Below are positions 13,202-14,429 of a stretch of DNA of 14,429 nucleotides, one piece after another. Source of the stretch: DATCSE01 sp036568605 (GTDB lineage Bacteria > Pseudomonadota > Gammaproteobacteria > Burkholderiales > Burkholderiaceae_C); NCBI GenBank assembly GCA_036568605.1, contig DATCSE010000076.1, positions 1 to 14,429 on the forward strand, given 5' to 3'. The notes under the pieces are model-generated. The model searched no databases and was not told the DNA's origin. It saw nothing but the letters and a program-made list of their open reading frames with translations. Each line of letters begins with the position of its first letter. Position 1 is the stretch's first letter. Made by a program: the position numbers and the translations under genes.

Positions 13202-14197
13202 ATGAAGAAGTCCGTGCTCGTCTGCCGCGCCGTGTTCCCCGACATCGTCGATCGCCTCCGCGAGCACTTCGACGTCGAGACCAACGAGGCCGATGTGGTC
13301 TGGAGCCGCGACGAGCTGATCGCCCATCTGCAAGGCAAGTCCGGGGCGTTCATCACCGGCACCCAGCCCATCGACGGCCCGCTGCTCGACCAGTGCCCGG
13401 GGCTGCGCGCGGTCTGCAGCATGGCGGTGGGCTACAACAACGTCGACCTGCCGGCCTGCACCGCGCGTGGCGTGCTGGTCAGCAACGCGCCCGATGTGCT
13501 GACCGAGACCACCGCCGACTTCGGCTTCGCGCTGATGATGGCCACCGCGCGCCGCATCGCCGAGAGCGAGCATTTCTTGCGCAGCGGTGCGTGGACGAAG
13601 TGGAGCGTCGATGCATTCGCCGGCAGCGACGTGCACGGCGCGACGCTGGGTATCCTCGGCATGGGCCGCATCGGGCAAGCGATCGCGCGGCGCGGCGCGA
13701 AGGGCTTCGGGATGCCGGTGATCTACCACAACCGCTCGCGGCTGGCGCCCGACATCGAAGCCGAGCTCGGCGCGCGCTACGTCGCGAAGGACGCGCTGCT
13801 GCGCGAGAGCGACCACCTCGTGATCGTCGTGCCGTACAGCGCCGAGTCGCATCACCTGGTCGGCGCGGCCGAGCTCGTGCTGATGAAGCCCACCGCGACG
13901 CTGACCAACATCGCCCGCGGCGGCATCGTCGACGACGCTGCGCTCGCACAGGCGCTGCGCGAAAGGCGCATCGCGGCGGCCGGGCTCGATGTGTTCGAGG
14001 GCGAGCCGTCGGTGCATCGCGGCCTGCTCGAAGTGCCCAACGTCGTGCTGACGCCGCACATCGCGAGCGCCAGCGTCCCGACGCGCCGCGCGATGGCGAA
14101 CCTCGCGGTCGACAATCTGATCGCCGCGCTGGGACATGGGCCGGATGCCGGCCGGCCGCCGACGGCGCTGAATCCGCAAGTCCTCGGCCCTCGTTGA
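13202..14197 (+). CDS. NADPH-type 2-hydroxyacid dehydrogenase (glyoxylate/hydroxypyruvate reductase-like)
   Basis: A 331-aa member of the D-isomer-specific 2-hydroxyacid dehydrogenase family, which reduces 2-oxo acids such as glyoxylate, hydroxypyruvate or 2-ketogluconate. The dinucleotide motif GMGRIG is at 153-158. After the second strand HNRSR (176-180) replaces the acidic residue of NAD enzymes, which points to NADPH. The catalytic triad is R239, E268 (FEGEP) and H286 (TPHIAS). The start is ATG 13202 with AAAGGAAG at 13188-13195 and a 6-nt spacer. It follows the permease stop by 27 nt and may share its transcript. The exact substrate among the GhrB-like group is uncertain. Confidence 0.92.
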   Translation: MKKSVLVCRAVFPDIVDRLREHFDVETNEADVVWSRDELIAHLQGKSGAFITGTQPIDGPLLDQCPGLRAVCSMAVGYNNVDLPACTARGVLVSNAPDVLTETTADFGFALMMATARRIAESEHFLRSGAWTKWSVDAFAGSDVHGATLGILGMGRIGQAIARRGAKGFGMPVIYHNRSRLAPDIEAELGARYVAKDALLRESDHLVIVVPYSAESHHLVGAAELVLMKPTATLTNIARGGIVDDAALAQALRERRIAAAGLDVFEGEPSVHRGLLEVPNVVLTPHIASASVPTRRAMANLAVDNLIAALGHGPDAGRPPTALNPQVLGPR

Positions 14198-14281
14198 GGG
14201 GCGCACGCCAGCGCATCGCAAAGCTCAGGGTAAACACCCGCGGCTACGTAGGAGCCAACCGACAGGGTTGACCGGCGCCCC
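14198..14281 (+). other. Candidate structured RNA element, 84 nt
   Basis: GGGGCGC (14198-14204), directly after the dehydrogenase stop, pairs perfectly with GCGCCCC (14275-14281). Inside are three potential hairpins in series: GGGT-AAAC-ACCC, GGCT...AGCC with a 7-nt loop, and CAACC-GACAG-GGTTG. This gives a multi-branched layout lying ahead of the next gene. Short strings (GCAAAGC, CAGGGTAAAC, GTAGGAGCC and GGGTTGACCG) faintly recall pieces of GEMM/c-di-GMP-I riboswitches, but not in the standard arrangement. It is not followed by a T-run, so it is not a normal intrinsic terminator, and it does not fold as a tRNA. Confidence 0.3.
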
Positions 14282-14319
14282 CCGATGGCCGCGGACCGGT
14301 TCACGGCCCACGATGCGGC

Positions 14320-14429
14320 ATGGGCAGACCTCGCATCAAGGGGGCGACGCTCGTCGCCGTTCTCGGCCTCGGCATCGTGGCGGGGATCGGCATCGGCGAA
14401 TGGCTGGGATGGCCGTTCCTGGCTGGAAC
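14320..14429 (+). CDS. N terminus of a membrane-anchored protein, AsmA-like (partial)
   Basis: An open frame from ATG 14320 runs off the right edge. The 36 visible residues begin MGRPRIKG, then a hydrophobic span (about residues 9-25) and EWLGWPFLAG. A short basic N terminus, one inner-membrane helix, and a GWPFL-type sequence resemble the start of AsmA/DUF748-family envelope proteins, which carry a large periplasmic domain. Only the anchor is visible, so the family call is tentative. An in-frame stop at 14269-14271 bounds the frame upstream; other nearby ATGs (14285, 14313) are out of frame. No strong ribosome site is visible. Confidence 0.5.
   Translation, partial: MGRPRIKGATLVAVLGLGIVAGIGIGEWLGWPFLAG

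Noticed and set aside
11852..14221. Very long minus-strand frame (789 codons) antisense to the permease and dehydrogenase genes
   Set aside because: It is Arg/His/Asp/Gln-rich, has no recognisable domain, and mirrors two well-supported genes. GC-rich codon bias keeps such shadow frames open.
14198..14281. tRNA gene, suggested by a 7-bp closing stem and cloverleaf-like hairpins
   Set aside because: The 17 nt before the 3' stem do not form a 5-bp T-arm with a TTCRA loop, and there is no proper D-arm.
1..14429. Search for CRISPR arrays, insertion sequences, integrases, toxin-antitoxin or phage-defence genes
   Set aside because: No regularly spaced direct repeats, transposase or integrase motifs, or defence-type domains were seen. 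The window reads as core metabolic chromosome.

Overview
This 14.4 kb, very GC-rich window looks like a chromosomal segment of a betaproteobacterium, most likely Burkholderiales of the Rubrivivax/Leptothrix/Comamonadaceae kind. The reasons are the codon use, a phasin of the PHA-granule type, and an assimilatory sulfate-reduction operon of cysI-DUF934-cysH-cysD-cysN-cobA type without cysC or cysJ. Species assignment is inference; no rRNA or other marker gene is present.

Region 1 (1-260, minus strand): a clear TPP riboswitch with a candidate extended -10 promoter. It points out of the left edge toward a thiamine-related gene whose body lies outside the window.

Region 2 (269-8653, all minus strand): transcription runs right to left through a TSUP-family permease, cysI, DUF934, cysH (APS-reductase type with Fe-S cysteines), cysD, cysN and cobA. 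After a 106-nt gap come a 7Fe ferredoxin (fdxA) and a thioredoxin-reductase-like ferredoxin-NADP reductase. Junctions are tight, several with overlapping stop/start codons. Together the genes encode sulfate activation to APS, direct APS reduction to sulfite, sulfite reduction to sulfide, and siroheme precursor synthesis. The ferredoxin/reductase pair is a plausible electron supply.

Region 3 (8654-9763): an AT-rich divergent regulatory region, then a plus-strand patatin-like phospholipase carrying a lipoprotein signal and a proline-rich linker.

Region 4 (9764-10700): a hairpin-rich convergent intergenic region with a minus-strand terminator, then the phasin gene phaP (minus). Its promoter has two TTGC...GCAA palindromes that look like sites for the PHA regulator PhaR.

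Region 5 (10762-14197, plus strand): an operon-like run of hotdog thioesterase, nitroreductase-family protein, ion/citrate-transporter-like permease and NADPH-type 2-hydroxyacid dehydrogenase. The first three are joined by GTGA overlaps.

Region 6 (14198-14429): an 84-nt potentially structured element closed by a 7-bp stem, then the first codons of an AsmA-like membrane-anchored protein that runs off the right edge.

Most of the window is well-understood metabolism. The less-explained points are the electron route to CysI, the cysteine-free DUF934 protein, an altered nucleotide-binding motif in the ferredoxin reductase, the hairpin cluster beside phaP, the thioesterase/nitroreductase/permease module and the element at 14198-14281.
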